Shown here in pieces: positions 1 through 8,622 of a stretch of 34,169 nt of DNA. The stretch spans positions 1 through 34,169 of the forward strand of contig CALXOC010000198.1 in NCBI GenBank assembly GCA_944389915.1. The letters are read 5' to 3'. Under the pieces are notes generated by a model that was not told the DNA's origin, did not search any database, and was given only the letters and a program-made list of their open reading frames with translations. This DNA is from an uncultured Opitutales bacterium. Lineage in GTDB: Bacteria; Verrucomicrobiota; Verrucomicrobiia; Opitutales; Intestinicryptomonadaceae. Within the stretch, counting starts at the first letter, position 1; each line of letters opens with the position of its first letter. The translations under genes and the position numbers were made by a program.

Positions 1-1412
1 TTTTAGCGGTTTTGGCGCTTGTTGCGGCAGCGGCGTCAGTGCTTTATGCTCTGGCCCGCAGCGAGCTTGGCAAGGCGCGCGCTTTGTTGGATAAAGCCGA
101 TGCGCGCTCCGCAATGCTCGAGGCGGAAAAGTCCGATATGTCGCAAAAACTGGCCGTGGCTGTTTCAGAGCGCAATGCGGCGAGGCTCTCTCTTGAGGAG
201 GCAAAAAAATCCGAATCGGCGCTGTCGGAGATTAGGACGGAGCTTGAGAAGCGACTCGCTGCGTCGGACGAGAGGCTTTCTGCCATGGCCGACAGAATCG
301 CCGAGCGCGAAGACTCGGAAAAAAAGAACCGCGAGAAACTTTCGGCCGATTTTGAAATTTTGTCCAACAGGATATTTGAATCGGCCAGGGAAAAGCTGAG
401 CTTGGCAAACGCCGAAAAGCTTGGCGCCGTGATAGAGCCGTTGTCGGCGGGAATAAAAGACTTTAGAGAGCGAATGGAAAGCGTTAACGCCCAGGCATTG
501 CGCAACAACGCAAACGTATCCGCCCAGATAGACAATCTGATAAACATGAACGCCAGGCTTGGCGACGAGGCGAGGAATCTTGCACAAGCCCTGCGTTCCA
601 ACAACAAGGCTGCCGGCAACTGGGGCGAACAGCTATTTGAGCGCATATTGGAGTCTTGCGGATTTATAGATGGCGTGCACTATCGCACACAAAACTCGTT
701 TCACGACTTTTCAGGCGCCCAAAAACGCCTGGTTCCGGATTTCATAATAGACCTTCCGGAATCGCGCTCCATAATAGTTGACAGCAAGTTGTCGCTCTTG
801 GATTTTGTAAATTACACTTCCGCTTCCGACCCCGCATCAAAGCGCGCGCATTTAGAGAAATTCAAAAAATCTGTGCGGGCGCACCTCGACGAGTTTGCAG
901 GAAAATACAACGGCATATCTGGCGTGGAGAGCGGATTTAAGATTATGTTTATGCCGGTGGAGCCTGCCTACAATCTTGCGGTGTCGGAAGATTCGAGGCT
1001 GCTTGCCGACGCGTACAATAAGAACGTGCTCATAGCGAGCCCATCAACAGTGATGTCCATATTGAAATTTGCCGAGATAGCCTACAGAAACGATGCTTTT
1101 GCAAAAAATATGGTTGAAATTTCCGCTATGGGCAGGCTTTTATACGAGCGTGTGGAATTGTTTCTTCAGCGCTTCGACAAGCTTGGCGTGAGAATATCGC
1201 AGCTCTCAAAAGAATACGAAGACTCAAAACTCACGCTGTCGAGCGGCTCAAAAAGCGTGATGAGCACGGCCAAGCGCTTTTACGAAAAGTCCCGCAAAGC
1301 CATAGACGCCGCCAATGGCGGCGAAGCGGACGCTCGCGGCCTTGGCGGAGAAAAATCACAGGACGATATTATGCAACTTTCATCGGAGGGCGAAAATGGA
1401 CAGGAAAGATAA
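1..1412 (+). CDS. rmuC: DNA recombination protein RmuC (5'-truncated by window edge)
   Basis: RmuC-family protein, a membrane-anchored predicted nuclease-like protein thought to limit inversions and rearrangements at inverted repeats. The reading frame is open to the first base of the window, so the true start lies upstream; the TTG at 12 is only an internal codon. The visible N-terminus is hydrophobic (LAVLALVAAAASVLYAL), consistent with a membrane anchor. A long Glu/Lys/Ala-rich coiled coil of about 110 residues follows, then the conserved RmuC domain, recognisable by NWGEQLFERILE, VPDFIIDLPESRSIIVDSK and a MFMPVEPAYNLA segment. The C-terminus is charged and ends at TAA 1410-1412. The last 17 nt overlap the start of meaB, so the two are probably cotranscribed. 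Family assignment is confident; the role is inferred from the family. Confidence 0.9.
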   Translation, partial: LAVLALVAAAASVLYALARSELGKARALLDKADARSAMLEAEKSDMSQKLAVAVSERNAARLSLEEAKKSESALSEIRTELEKRLAASDERLSAMADRIAEREDSEKKNREKLSADFEILSNRIFESAREKLSLANAEKLGAVIEPLSAGIKDFRERMESVNAQALRNNANVSAQIDNLINMNARLGDEARNLAQALRSNNKAAGNWGEQLFERILESCGFIDGVHYRTQNSFHDFSGAQKRLVPDFIIDLPESRSIIVDSKLSLLDFVNYTSASDPASKRAHLEKFKKSVRAHLDEFAGKYNGISGVESGFKIMFMPVEPAYNLAVSEDSRLLADAYNKNVLIASPSTVMSILKFAEIAYRNDAFAKNMVEISAMGRLLYERVELFLQRFDKLGVRISQLSKEYEDSKLTLSSGSKSVMSTAKRFYEKSRKAIDAANGGEADARGLGGEKSQDDIMQLSSEGENGQER

Positions 1413-2520
1413 CACGCCGGAGTGGTATCCGGAAAATGCTGACAGGCGTTTTTTTACGACCAGTGTAATGCCCGGAATAAATCTCAGCAAATCGGAAGTG
1501 AAAGACGACAGTGTTTCAAGCGCCACGCGCCCGAAACGCAGGGAGCTTACCCTCGACGAATATAAGGAAGGCGTTCTCGCCGGCGACAAAACCGTGCTTG
1601 CCCGCGCAATAACGCTCATTGAAAGCAATGCCCCGCGGCATTTTGAAACGGCACAAAATTTGATAGGCGAACTTTTGCCTTATTCCGGCAAAGCGTATAG
1701 AATTGGCATAACCGGTGTTCCCGGGGCGGGAAAATCGTCATTCATAGAGGCCTTTGGAACTATGTTGTGCAGGGATTTCGGCAAAAAAGTTGCCGTTCTT
1801 GCTGTGGATCCGTCGAGCTCGCTGACGGGAGGAAGCATTCTTGGCGACAAAACGCGCATGGAGAAACTGTCCCGCTGCGACAGCGCATTTATCAGGCCTT
1901 CGCCGTCCGGAGGCATGTTGGGAGGGGTTGCGAGAAAGAGCCGCGAAACCATGATATTGTGCGAGGCCGCTGGCTACGATGTAGTGCTGGTTGAGACGGT
2001 CGGAGTTGGACAGAGCGAAGTAACAGTGCGCTCCATGACAGATTTTTTCCTGCTGATACAGCTCGCGGCCCAAGGCGACGAATTGCAGGGCATTAAAAAG
2101 GGCGTAATAGAGCTGGCCGACGGCATACTTGTAAACAAGTGCGACGGCAACATGGTGGAGCGCTCAAACCTCAAGAGGGCTGAGCTTGCCGGGGTTCTCC
2201 ATTTTCTAAACTGCACAACCCCCGGATGGACTCCCTTCTGCGATGTCTGCAGCGCATTAAACGGATTGAATATAAAGGAGACCTGGATTAAGCTTGTGGA
2301 TTTTAAAAACAGGCTTGAAAGCAGCGGATTTTTTCAGGAGCGCAGGGCTCTTCAAAAGATAGAGTGGTTCCAGTCGCTTCTCGACCAGGAGGTGCTTCGG
2401 CGCTTTTATTCAAAAGAGGGCGTTTCCGAAGCCATAGGGCACTATAAAACGCTTGTGGAAGGCGACAAAATAAACGCAGCCAAAGCGGTTAGGAACTTAT
2501 TGGATTCTCAGCTGAAATAA
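1396..2520 (+). CDS. meaB: MeaB-family P-loop GTPase (methylmalonyl-CoA mutase chaperone type)
   Basis: SIMIBI-class GTPase of the MeaB/ArgK family, which protects and reloads adenosylcobalamin-dependent acyl-CoA mutases. The ATG at 1396 is chosen over the upstream in-frame start at 1315 because GGAGG (1385-1389) sits 6 nt before it; the protein is then 374 residues. Visible motifs are Walker A GVPGAGKS (107-114), VLAVDPSSSLTGGSILGDKTRM (about 134-155), the switch/Walker B segment VLVETVGVGQSE (197-208) and the base-specificity motif NKCD (247-250). The first 45-50 residues are a nonconserved leader. No mutase or cobalamin gene is in the window, so the client protein is not visible. It overlaps the rmuC 3' end by 17 nt, and xerC/D follows closely. 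Confidence 0.92.
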   Translation: MDRKDNTPEWYPENADRRFFTTSVMPGINLSKSEVKDDSVSSATRPKRRELTLDEYKEGVLAGDKTVLARAITLIESNAPRHFETAQNLIGELLPYSGKAYRIGITGVPGAGKSSFIEAFGTMLCRDFGKKVAVLAVDPSSSLTGGSILGDKTRMEKLSRCDSAFIRPSPSGGMLGGVARKSRETMILCEAAGYDVVLVETVGVGQSEVTVRSMTDFFLLIQLAAQGDELQGIKKGVIELADGILVNKCDGNMVERSNLKRAELAGVLHFLNCTTPGWTPFCDVCSALNGLNIKETWIKLVDFKNRLESSGFFQERRALQKIEWFQSLLDQEVLRRFYSKEGVSEAIGHYKTLVEGDKINAAKAVRNLLDSQLK

Positions 2521-2523
2521 TAT

Positions 2524-3489
2524 ATGCGCAAGGTAGGCGAGAAGGGAATGAAGCTTGAAAATAGGCCAATTCCCGAGCGCATGGAGCGCGAAATTGGGGA
2601 TTACGCCGCGCACCTTAGAATGGAGCTTGGGCGCGGGGCTAACACCGTGGCGTCATATTGCGGAGATGTCAGGCAATTTGCCGAATTTGCGGCGTCGGAT
2701 GGAAAAAGGTCGCTTTCAGAGGTGGATTCCGACACGCTCGCTTTGTGGATAGGAAAAGTCTCAAAGTTTGCAAAGAGTTCCACGCAGTCCCGGAAAATAA
2801 GCGCGTTGCGCTCTCTGGCTCTCTATTTTTGCGACGAGGGCATTTGGGATAAAAATCTGGCGGCTCTTGTGGCGCGCCCAAAGGTTCGGCGCAGCGTTCC
2901 CGAGGTTCTAAGCGCGTCGGAGACCGACAGACTTATTACGGCGGCGGGCGATGAGACTCCGGAATCCATTAGGGACAGGGCAATGCTCGAGCTTATGTAC
3001 GGGAGCGGCTTGCGCGTGTCGGAACTGTGCTCCCTGAAAGAGAGCGACATAGACGCGCGCGAACGCATAGTTCGCGTGCGGGGCAAAGGAGACAAAACCC
3101 GCATCGTCCCGGTGGGCGACATGGCCCTTGATGCGATAGACAAATATTGCAGGGTTAGAAAGGAGCTTCTCAAGAAGCGCAACGCCGCAGAGCTTTTTGT
3201 TACGCGAAGAGGAAAAAAGCTCTCAAGAAAAACTTTTTGGCATAATATAAAAAAATACGCCTTTGCCGCAGGCATTGAAAAAAACGTGAAGCCGCATATT
3301 TTGCGCCATTCTTTCGCCACGCATCTGCTTCAAAACGGCGCAAACCTCATGTCTATACGTGAGATGCTCGGCCACAGCGACCTCTCCACAACCCAGATAT
3401 ACACCAGACTCCTAAACGACGACATCCAAAGGGAATATGCAAGAAAACATCCGCGCTCCGGCATGAATGTGGATATTCCAGGAATTTAG
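2524..3489 (+). CDS. xerC: Tyrosine recombinase XerC/XerD
   Basis: Site-specific tyrosine recombinase, most likely one of the pair that resolves chromosome dimers at dif. An N-terminal SAM-like core-binding domain (about 20-105) precedes the catalytic domain (about 125-310). All active-site residues are present: R164 (GSGLRVSELC), K188 (VRGKGDK), H258 and R261 (PHILRHSFATHLL), H284 (LGHSD) and the Tyr nucleophile Y293 (QIYTRL). The length, 321 or 313 residues, is normal. The start is ambiguous between ATG 2524 (no Shine-Dalgarno) and ATG 2548 (GAAGG just upstream, spacing short). It begins 3 nt after meaB. XerC versus XerD cannot be decided without phylogeny. The housekeeping context and absence of phage genes argue against a mobile integrase. 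Confidence 0.9.
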   Translation: MRKVGEKGMKLENRPIPERMEREIGDYAAHLRMELGRGANTVASYCGDVRQFAEFAASDGKRSLSEVDSDTLALWIGKVSKFAKSSTQSRKISALRSLALYFCDEGIWDKNLAALVARPKVRRSVPEVLSASETDRLITAAGDETPESIRDRAMLELMYGSGLRVSELCSLKESDIDARERIVRVRGKGDKTRIVPVGDMALDAIDKYCRVRKELLKKRNAAELFVTRRGKKLSRKTFWHNIKKYAFAAGIEKNVKPHILRHSFATHLLQNGANLMSIREMLGHSDLSTTQIYTRLLNDDIQREYARKHPRSGMNVDIPGI

Positions 3490-3548
3490 GGCGCGGCAAT
3501 TCGCACGCCTTCGCAATCGCGTTTGAGCTGTTTGGCAACTGGTAGCTG

Positions 3549-4106
3549 CTATCCGTCGGCAAGTATTTTTACGCCTATCAAGATTAATATTATTCCGCCT
3601 GCGAGGGTAAATTTTGAATCTGCGTTCCTGCCTATTCTCTTTCCAAACATTATGCCCGAAAGGCAAAATAAAAAAGTGGTAATGCCTATTGTTAAGGCCG
3701 GAAATATTATGGGAAGGCGCAGGCAAGAGAAGCTGACTCCAACCGCGAGGGCGTCGAGGCTTGTTGCCACTGACAATGCGAACAGAGCCTTCAAATTTAG
3801 GGGAAATGCAAAGCACTTTTTGCCGCCGCCGTGACCGCGCAAGGAGTCCCATACCATCTTTGCACCAACCGCAAATAAAAGAAAAAATGCCGTCCAATGG
3901 TCGTAGGCTTTTATTTGTTCGTAGGCGAATTCGCTAAGGTTCCAGCCAATTACGGGCATAAGGGCCTGAAAAATGCCGAAAGACAGCGCAACGGCAGCCA
4001 TATTCTTGAACGGTATCTTTGAAGCTGAGAGCCCGCAGGCTATGGAAACGGCAAATGCGTCCATCGACAGCGCGGCGGCTATAAAGAGCAGTTCAATAAA
4101 ATTCAT
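3549..4106 (-). CDS. mntP: Manganese efflux pump MntP
   Basis: Small inner-membrane Mn(II) exporter of the MntP (YebN) family, 185 residues, with six predicted membrane helices arranged as two related halves. The paired acidic motifs that mark the family are both present: LSMDAFAVS (D16) in helix 1 and ATSLDALAVG (D118) in helix 4. The start is set at ATG 4106 because the family begins exactly there (MNFIELLFIAAALSMDAF); the upstream extension would need a TTG and adds 22 nonconserved residues. No clear Shine-Dalgarno is seen. The gene is divergent from the aldose-epimerase gene across 89 bp, leaving little room for the Mn riboswitch (yybP-ykoY) found before mntP in some bacteria. Confidence 0.93.
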   Translation of the reverse strand: MNFIELLFIAAALSMDAFAVSIACGLSASKIPFKNMAAVALSFGIFQALMPVIGWNLSEFAYEQIKAYDHWTAFFLLFAVGAKMVWDSLRGHGGGKKCFAFPLNLKALFALSVATSLDALAVGVSFSCLRLPIIFPALTIGITTFLFCLSGIMFGKRIGRNADSKFTLAGGIILILIGVKILADG

Positions 4107-4195
4107 CGAAAAAATACTGCATTCTGCCGCATGGGGCTCAAGAAAATTTTTAAAAATGGTTGAAATGCGCAAAAGGCGCGGACATCATTTTTCTT

Positions 4196-5110
4196 ATGGA
4201 AACTCTTGAAATAGGCGGACACAAGCTTTTGAAATTCGGGATAGGCGCATCAAGCTATCTGATAAACCCTACCGACGGGGCGAGATTGTTAAATTGGTAT
4301 ATAACCCTTGCCGACGGTTCGGTCAGGGATATAATATATTGGCCCGAAAACGCTCCTCTTGGCGGGTCGGAACTGGGGGACGTCTTCGGAGGGGCCCCAA
4401 TATTGTTCCCGTTCGCGGGTGGGTCGTGGGCCGACGGCCGCGAAGGATTTTGGAAGACGCCCGACGGTAGCATTCTTCCCATGCGCAAGCACGGCTTTGC
4501 AAATTGGGGAAAATACGATACCGCGTTTCTCGGCGAAAACGAGATACGCCTGCGCTACATGCCGAGTTCGGAAGACGCGAAATCGTATCCCTACGACTAT
4601 GAATTTGAAGTTTGTTACCGCTTTGGAGAGTTGTCGTATTCCTTTGAGGCTCTCTTGAAAAATAAGGGTGCAAAGCGCATACCTTGGTCGCTGGGCTACC
4701 ACCCATATTTTACAATGCCGTGGCACCGCAATTTGACGAAAGGGGATTATCGCCTTGTTTGCGACGCCCGCAAAGCCTGCTATGTCCGCCCCGACGGAAG
4801 CTTTCCAGTTGCCGACAACCTTGAAAAAATGTGTTTTTCCGATCCGGAGATGAGCCCAAGAATACATACGCATTTAAAGAGCGGCGTCTTCCGTTTTGGG
4901 CCGAAAAACGGCGAGGAGGATATTACTATAAAGGTGGACGGCGGGGCTGCAAAACCCGGATATTGTCTTGTAACGTGGACCAAAGACGCCGAAACCCCTT
5001 TTTATTGCGTCGAACCTTGGATGGGGCTTCCCAATTCGTCGACAAATGCAAAACATTTTGTAGAGCCTAATTCACAGGCTTCTTTCGTTGTGGAGGTTGC
5101 CATACTCTAA
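4196..5110 (+). CDS. Aldose 1-epimerase (galactose mutarotase-like) family protein
   Basis: Beta-sandwich protein of the aldose-1-epimerase superfamily, 304 residues. It probably interconverts sugar anomers or acts on a hexose-6-phosphate. Supporting motifs are GGAPILFPFAG (near residue 65), the MRKHGFAN segment, GYHPYF with the catalytic-type His, and VEPWMGLPNS near the C-terminus, where a Glu commonly acts as the base. ATG 4196 is chosen because the upstream alternative is TTG 4160 with no conserved residues. No signal peptide is seen, so it is cytoplasmic. Its TAA overlaps the ATG of dtd by one base, so translation of the two is probably coupled. The exact sugar substrate cannot be told from sequence. 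Confidence 0.85.
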   Translation: METLEIGGHKLLKFGIGASSYLINPTDGARLLNWYITLADGSVRDIIYWPENAPLGGSELGDVFGGAPILFPFAGGSWADGREGFWKTPDGSILPMRKHGFANWGKYDTAFLGENEIRLRYMPSSEDAKSYPYDYEFEVCYRFGELSYSFEALLKNKGAKRIPWSLGYHPYFTMPWHRNLTKGDYRLVCDARKACYVRPDGSFPVADNLEKMCFSDPEMSPRIHTHLKSGVFRFGPKNGEEDITIKVDGGAAKPGYCLVTWTKDAETPFYCVEPWMGLPNSSTNAKHFVEPNSQASFVVEVAIL

Positions 5111-5577
5111 TGAGGGCGCTCGTGCAACGCGTGAAATCGGCGGCGGTCGATATTGTGGAAAACGGGCGCAAATCCAGGAGCGGAGAGATAGCATCCGGGC
5201 TTGCCGTTCTGCTGGCCGTGGAAAACGGAGACTGCGAGGCCGACGCATCGTGGCTGGCTTCAAAAGTCTCGCTGCTGCGCGTATTTGACGACGGCCAAGG
5301 CCATATGAACGTCTCTCTTATAGACTCCGGCGGCGACGCCCTCGTCGTGAGCCAATTTACTCTTTACGGCAATCTGCGCAAAGGCAGCAGGCCCTCTTTC
5401 AACAGATCCGCGAAGCCCGAGATATCCAATCCCCTGTACGAGCGTTTTTGCTCGCTTCTTGAAGAGAAGATTGGAAAGTCCGTTCAACGCGGAGTTTTTG
5501 GCGCGTATATGGAGCTGTCGCTGGTAAACGACGGACCAGTAACCATAATTTTAGATTCGCGCAACAAAGATTTGTAG
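5110..5577 (+). CDS. dtd: D-aminoacyl-tRNA deacylase
   Basis: Dtd removes D-amino acids and glycine mischarged onto tRNA, acting as an RNA-based proofreading enzyme in the cytoplasm. The 155-residue length is typical. The two signature motifs that build the chiral pocket are intact: SQFTL (81-85) and the Gly-cisPro motif NDGPVT (140-145). The N-terminus MRALVQRVKSAAV also matches the family start. The start codon shares one base with the stop of the preceding epimerase gene (TAATG). It converges on gltX, and 34 bp separate the two stop codons. Confidence 0.95.
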   Translation: MRALVQRVKSAAVDIVENGRKSRSGEIASGLAVLLAVENGDCEADASWLASKVSLLRVFDDGQGHMNVSLIDSGGDALVVSQFTLYGNLRKGSRPSFNRSAKPEISNPLYERFCSLLEEKIGKSVQRGVFGAYMELSLVNDGPVTIILDSRNKDL

Positions 5578-5611
5578 GCGGATTTTCCTCGAATAACTTG
5601 CCTGCAACTTT

Positions 5612-6922
5612 TTATTTTAAAGCTTTCAGCGCCCTGTCTATGCGCGCAAGCACCCGTTGCTTCCCCAATATTTCAAGCATGGAAAATAGGTCGGGGCCGC
5701 CGGCCTGTCCCGTGATGGCATAGCGGAGTATTGGCATGTATTCCGAGGCTTTCTTGCCGTTTTGCGCGGCGAAATCGCAAATCTGCGGATATAGAATGTC
5801 GTGCTCGAAGCTGTCAGCGCGTTTTATCAAATCAACAAGCTCTTCTAAACGCGCGAGCGGCTCGCCCTTTTTAAAGATTTTTTCTTTTGCGCTTTCGTCG
5901 AATGGAAAATCCTCGTTGAAAAAGTGATCGAGCATGCTCGGCAAACCCTCCATGTTTGAGACCTTGGGTTGGCATACTGCAAATACCTTTCTTATATATT
6001 CGCAGTCGGGGCCCAAATCTATCTTTCCGCGAAGCGCCTCTCTTGCCGCCTTTTCAAATTTTTCGGGCGATAGCGCCCTTATGTGCTCAGTGTTGAAATG
6101 CGCCATTTTGCGCTCGTCGAAACGGGCGTTGCTCTTTACTATGCCGTGAAAGTCAAATAGCGATATTATTTCTTCTATGGGCATTATTTCCCTGTCGTTT
6201 TTCGGGTTCCAGCCGAGCATGCACAGGTAGTTTCTAACAGCCTCTGGCAGAAAGTTCTTTTGCTGGTATTCCTCAATGAGGGCGCCGCGGTCCCGCTTGC
6301 TCATTTTCCCGTGACCCTCGCTTTTAAGTATCAGCGGTATATGGGCAAATCGCGGCATTGGGGCGCCAAAGGCCTTGAATAGCTCTATGTGCTTGTTCGT
6401 GTTTGTGAGATGGTCCTGCCCGCGTATCACATCGGTAATTTCCATGCAGATGTCGTCGACTACGTTCACAAAATGGAATACGGGCGTGCCGTTGGAGCGG
6501 AAAATGGGAAAATCCTTCTCCTCCAAATGCTCCACGTCTCCGTAAACTGCGTCGTGAAGCACCTGCTTTTCTCCCGAAACCTTAAAAAATACGGCTCCGT
6601 CCTTATCGTAGGCCCGCCCGCGCTTCCTCAATATTTCAAGGTATTCCCTGTATATGCCGTCGCGCTGGCTTTGGAAATAAGGCCCGTAAGCGCCGCCGAC
6701 TTCGGGGCCTTCGTCCCAATCCAGCCCGAGCCACCTCATGCCGTCCTTTAAAATGTTCAGGTATTCTTCGCGGTTGCGCTCCTGATCGGTGTCTTCAATG
6801 CGAAGCACAAAGGTCCCGCCGGTATGCCTTGCGTACAACCAGTTAAAAAGCGCCGTGCGGGCGCTCCCTATGTGAAAGAACCCAGTCGGGCTGGGCGCGA
6901 ATCTCACTCTTACTTTGTCCAT
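5612..6922 (-). CDS. gltX: Glutamyl-tRNA synthetase
   Basis: Class I aminoacyl-tRNA synthetase charging tRNA-Glu. ATG 6922 is chosen, giving 436 residues, because the family starts at MDKVRVRFAPSPTG; a longer frame to 6973 overlaps the upstream Nudix gene. The catalytic motifs are HIGS (17-20) and KMSKR (206-210), with RIEDTDQERN and GLDWDEGPEVGG between them. The C-terminal anticodon-binding part ends with GKQRVLARI, so the protein is complete though somewhat shorter than the E. coli enzyme. Whether it is discriminating (Glu only) or also charges tRNA-Gln cannot be told here; no gatCAB or glnS is in the window. It lies 11 nt downstream of the Nudix gene, in the same operon. Confidence 0.96.
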   Translation of the reverse strand: MDKVRVRFAPSPTGFFHIGSARTALFNWLYARHTGGTFVLRIEDTDQERNREEYLNILKDGMRWLGLDWDEGPEVGGAYGPYFQSQRDGIYREYLEILRKRGRAYDKDGAVFFKVSGEKQVLHDAVYGDVEHLEEKDFPIFRSNGTPVFHFVNVVDDICMEITDVIRGQDHLTNTNKHIELFKAFGAPMPRFAHIPLILKSEGHGKMSKRDRGALIEEYQQKNFLPEAVRNYLCMLGWNPKNDREIMPIEEIISLFDFHGIVKSNARFDERKMAHFNTEHIRALSPEKFEKAAREALRGKIDLGPDCEYIRKVFAVCQPKVSNMEGLPSMLDHFFNEDFPFDESAKEKIFKKGEPLARLEELVDLIKRADSFEHDILYPQICDFAAQNGKKASEYMPILRYAITGQAGGPDLFSMLEILGKQRVLARIDRALKALK

Positions 6923-6933
6923 ATTTTTATAAT

Positions 6934-7467
6934 TTAAAGCCTCATTGGCGAATGCGACTTGCAGTAGTTCCACACGCGCAAAAAGGAGGGCGTGTATTTT
7001 TGGGGATTGGCCGCGGCGTCGGATTCAAAATCCCCGATTCTTACCCATTCCAAGCTTTCAACTTCGTCTGGCGGCGGCGAAAATTTCGCGCCGTCGGGGC
7101 ATTCAAAAAGGTAAACATATGTAAATTCATTGCACGTATCCGGGCATGCGTCTATTTTGCCGATGCGAATTAAGTCCTTTGCGCATACTTTCAGCCCGGT
7201 TTCCTCGAACATTTCTCTTAGCGCGGCGTCATCGTAGCTTTCACCGCTGTCGACATGACCTGAACACGAAGTGGTATAGCGGAGGGGATATGAATCCTTA
7301 AATGCGGAGCGTTTCTGAAGCAATATGCTTCTGCCGCCCTTTGCGCCGCTCACAATGACGACGTGCGAAGCCCTGTGGCGCAGCCCTTCGGAATGCACCC
7401 GGGAACGCGGGGCGTTTGAAATGACGGCGTCGTTTTCGTCCACTATGTCGAAAATGTCCTCGCTCAT
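6934..7467 (-). CDS. Nudix hydrolase, isopentenyl-diphosphate isomerase-like (YfcD type)
   Basis: 177-residue Nudix protein. The complete Nudix box (Gx5Ex7REUxEExGU) is at residues 70-92: G70, E76, R84-E85, E88-E89, G91. The beginning (FDIVDENDAVI) and the SCSGHVDSGESY segment resemble the IDI-like/YfcD branch that hydrolyses small diphosphates. True type 1 isopentenyl-diphosphate isomerase would require a catalytic Cys and Glu in specific positions. SCSGH supplies a candidate Cys (C68), so isomerase activity cannot be excluded, but a general Nudix hydrolase is the safer call. It lies between the DUF362-like gene (14 nt upstream) and gltX in a minus-strand operon. Confidence 0.82.
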   Translation of the reverse strand: MSEDIFDIVDENDAVISNAPRSRVHSEGLRHRASHVVIVSGAKGGRSILLQKRSAFKDSYPLRYTTSCSGHVDSGESYDDAALREMFEETGLKVCAKDLIRIGKIDACPDTCNEFTYVYLFECPDGAKFSPPPDEVESLEWVRIGDFESDAAANPQKYTPSFLRVWNYCKSHSPMRL

Positions 7468-7481
7468 GCGCGGCTTCTGTA

Positions 7482-8549
7482 TTATTTCTTAGGCAGAGGG
7501 ATTATCTGGCGCCTGACTTTCCGAGTATCCCACTCGCCGATGTTCAATTCCTTGCAGTAGTTTAATAGCGCAGGCATTGGATCTATGGGCGAAAATCCGA
7601 AGGATCGCCTGTACTTGTTTAGGGTCATCCACGATATGTAATCGAGAGCGACCGGATTCGCGCTAAGATATATGCTCTTTTCGCTAAATGTGCACCGGGA
7701 GTTAAACAGCGCCCCGCCCACAAATTGCCCCTTCTCGTAAGAGAGTATTGTGAAGATGTTCGAGTCCCTCAATTCGGGAATTGCGCAAACTTCAGCGGCC
7801 GCCATGGATGCGTTTGAGGGCTGCTTTAGGAAGCGCTCATTGTTGGACATGTTCCATATGCTGGCGTTGCCTATGGCCGCGCATACTCCGAGCCCCTCCA
7901 TATCAGTTACAACAGGCAGGTTTATCCAGAAGTCGACCGTCAGAAACAGCGGAACGGGAAGATAGCTCTTGCGCAATTCGGGATTGTATAGGTCTGTTAC
8001 TCCGGCCCCGCGCACGCTCTTGGGCATAAGCGGGTTGTCGTAGTACCATTTCTTGTCGAAAAATTCGTTGCTTTCAATATCCGCGACGTTTACCCCGCGG
8101 TAATTGTCTTTTGCCCCCGCCCGCAAGGCCGAAAGTTTTGGAAGATAGAGAGAATCCCTGAGCTTTCGGCGGCTCATATCGACTATCGTGATGTCCTCTT
8201 TTTTGTAGCCGCGCTTGAGCAGCTGCTCTATTACTGCGTCAACCAGGGCCGTAGGGGTTGCAAGCCCCGGCCCGGAGTTCGTATAGACTTTCAGCCCCAC
8301 TTTTCCCTTCTTGCCGCGCTTGATCTTGCTTCCAACCTGGCTCTCGTATGCTTTAAAAAGTGCGGAAACTGCCCGGGAATAGCTCTTGGAGTTGAAATTT
8401 GGAACTCTGCACTCAAAGACCACGTTTTTTATTGATTCCGAATCTTTAGGGGCCTCGTCGGCTGCGGAAACTTTTGCTGCGCTAAAATTCAATGCAAATA
8501 TAGCAAAAAATATTTGCATCAGAAAGATATATTTAAGATTCTTTAACAT
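7482..8549 (-). CDS. Exported DUF362-family-like protein
   Basis: 355-residue protein with an N-terminal signal peptide (hydrophobic stretch about 7-28, LKYIFLMQIFFAIFALNFSA). The body has features I associate with the DUF362 family: VGLKVYTNSGPGLATPTALV near residue 85, a VDFWINLPVVTDMEGLGVCAAIGN block near the middle and SANPVALDYISW near the C-terminus. No Cys-rich ferredoxin motif is present, although some DUF362 proteins carry one. The biochemical function is not established; some relatives are proposed to handle metal centres or redox partners. The gene is divergent from the TPR lipoprotein across 73 bp and is the first gene of the DUF362-nudix-gltX set. Family call moderate, function unknown. 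Confidence 0.65.
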   Translation of the reverse strand: MLKNLKYIFLMQIFFAIFALNFSAAKVSAADEAPKDSESIKNVVFECRVPNFNSKSYSRAVSALFKAYESQVGSKIKRGKKGKVGLKVYTNSGPGLATPTALVDAVIEQLLKRGYKKEDITIVDMSRRKLRDSLYLPKLSALRAGAKDNYRGVNVADIESNEFFDKKWYYDNPLMPKSVRGAGVTDLYNPELRKSYLPVPLFLTVDFWINLPVVTDMEGLGVCAAIGNASIWNMSNNERFLKQPSNASMAAAEVCAIPELRDSNIFTILSYEKGQFVGGALFNSRCTFSEKSIYLSANPVALDYISWMTLNKYRRSFGFSPIDPMPALLNYCKELNIGEWDTRKVRRQIIPLPKK

Positions 8550-8622
8550 AATCGGTGAGCTTATCGCCGTGGGACTTTTTAAATTGTAAAAACTCTTCCG
8601 ATAAAAACAGATTTTTCAGATT

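Noticed and set aside
2524-3489. Integrase of a mobile element
   Set aside because: No phage genes, attachment-site repeats or cargo are adjacent; length and motifs fit chromosomal XerC/D.
4107-4172. Longer mntP reading frame from TTG 4172
   Set aside because: The additional 22 residues are not family-like, whereas the family start MNFIELLF matches ATG 4106.
4107-4195. Mn-sensing yybP-ykoY riboswitch upstream of mntP
   Set aside because: Only 89 bp separate mntP from the divergent gene, and I see no conserved multi-helix core.
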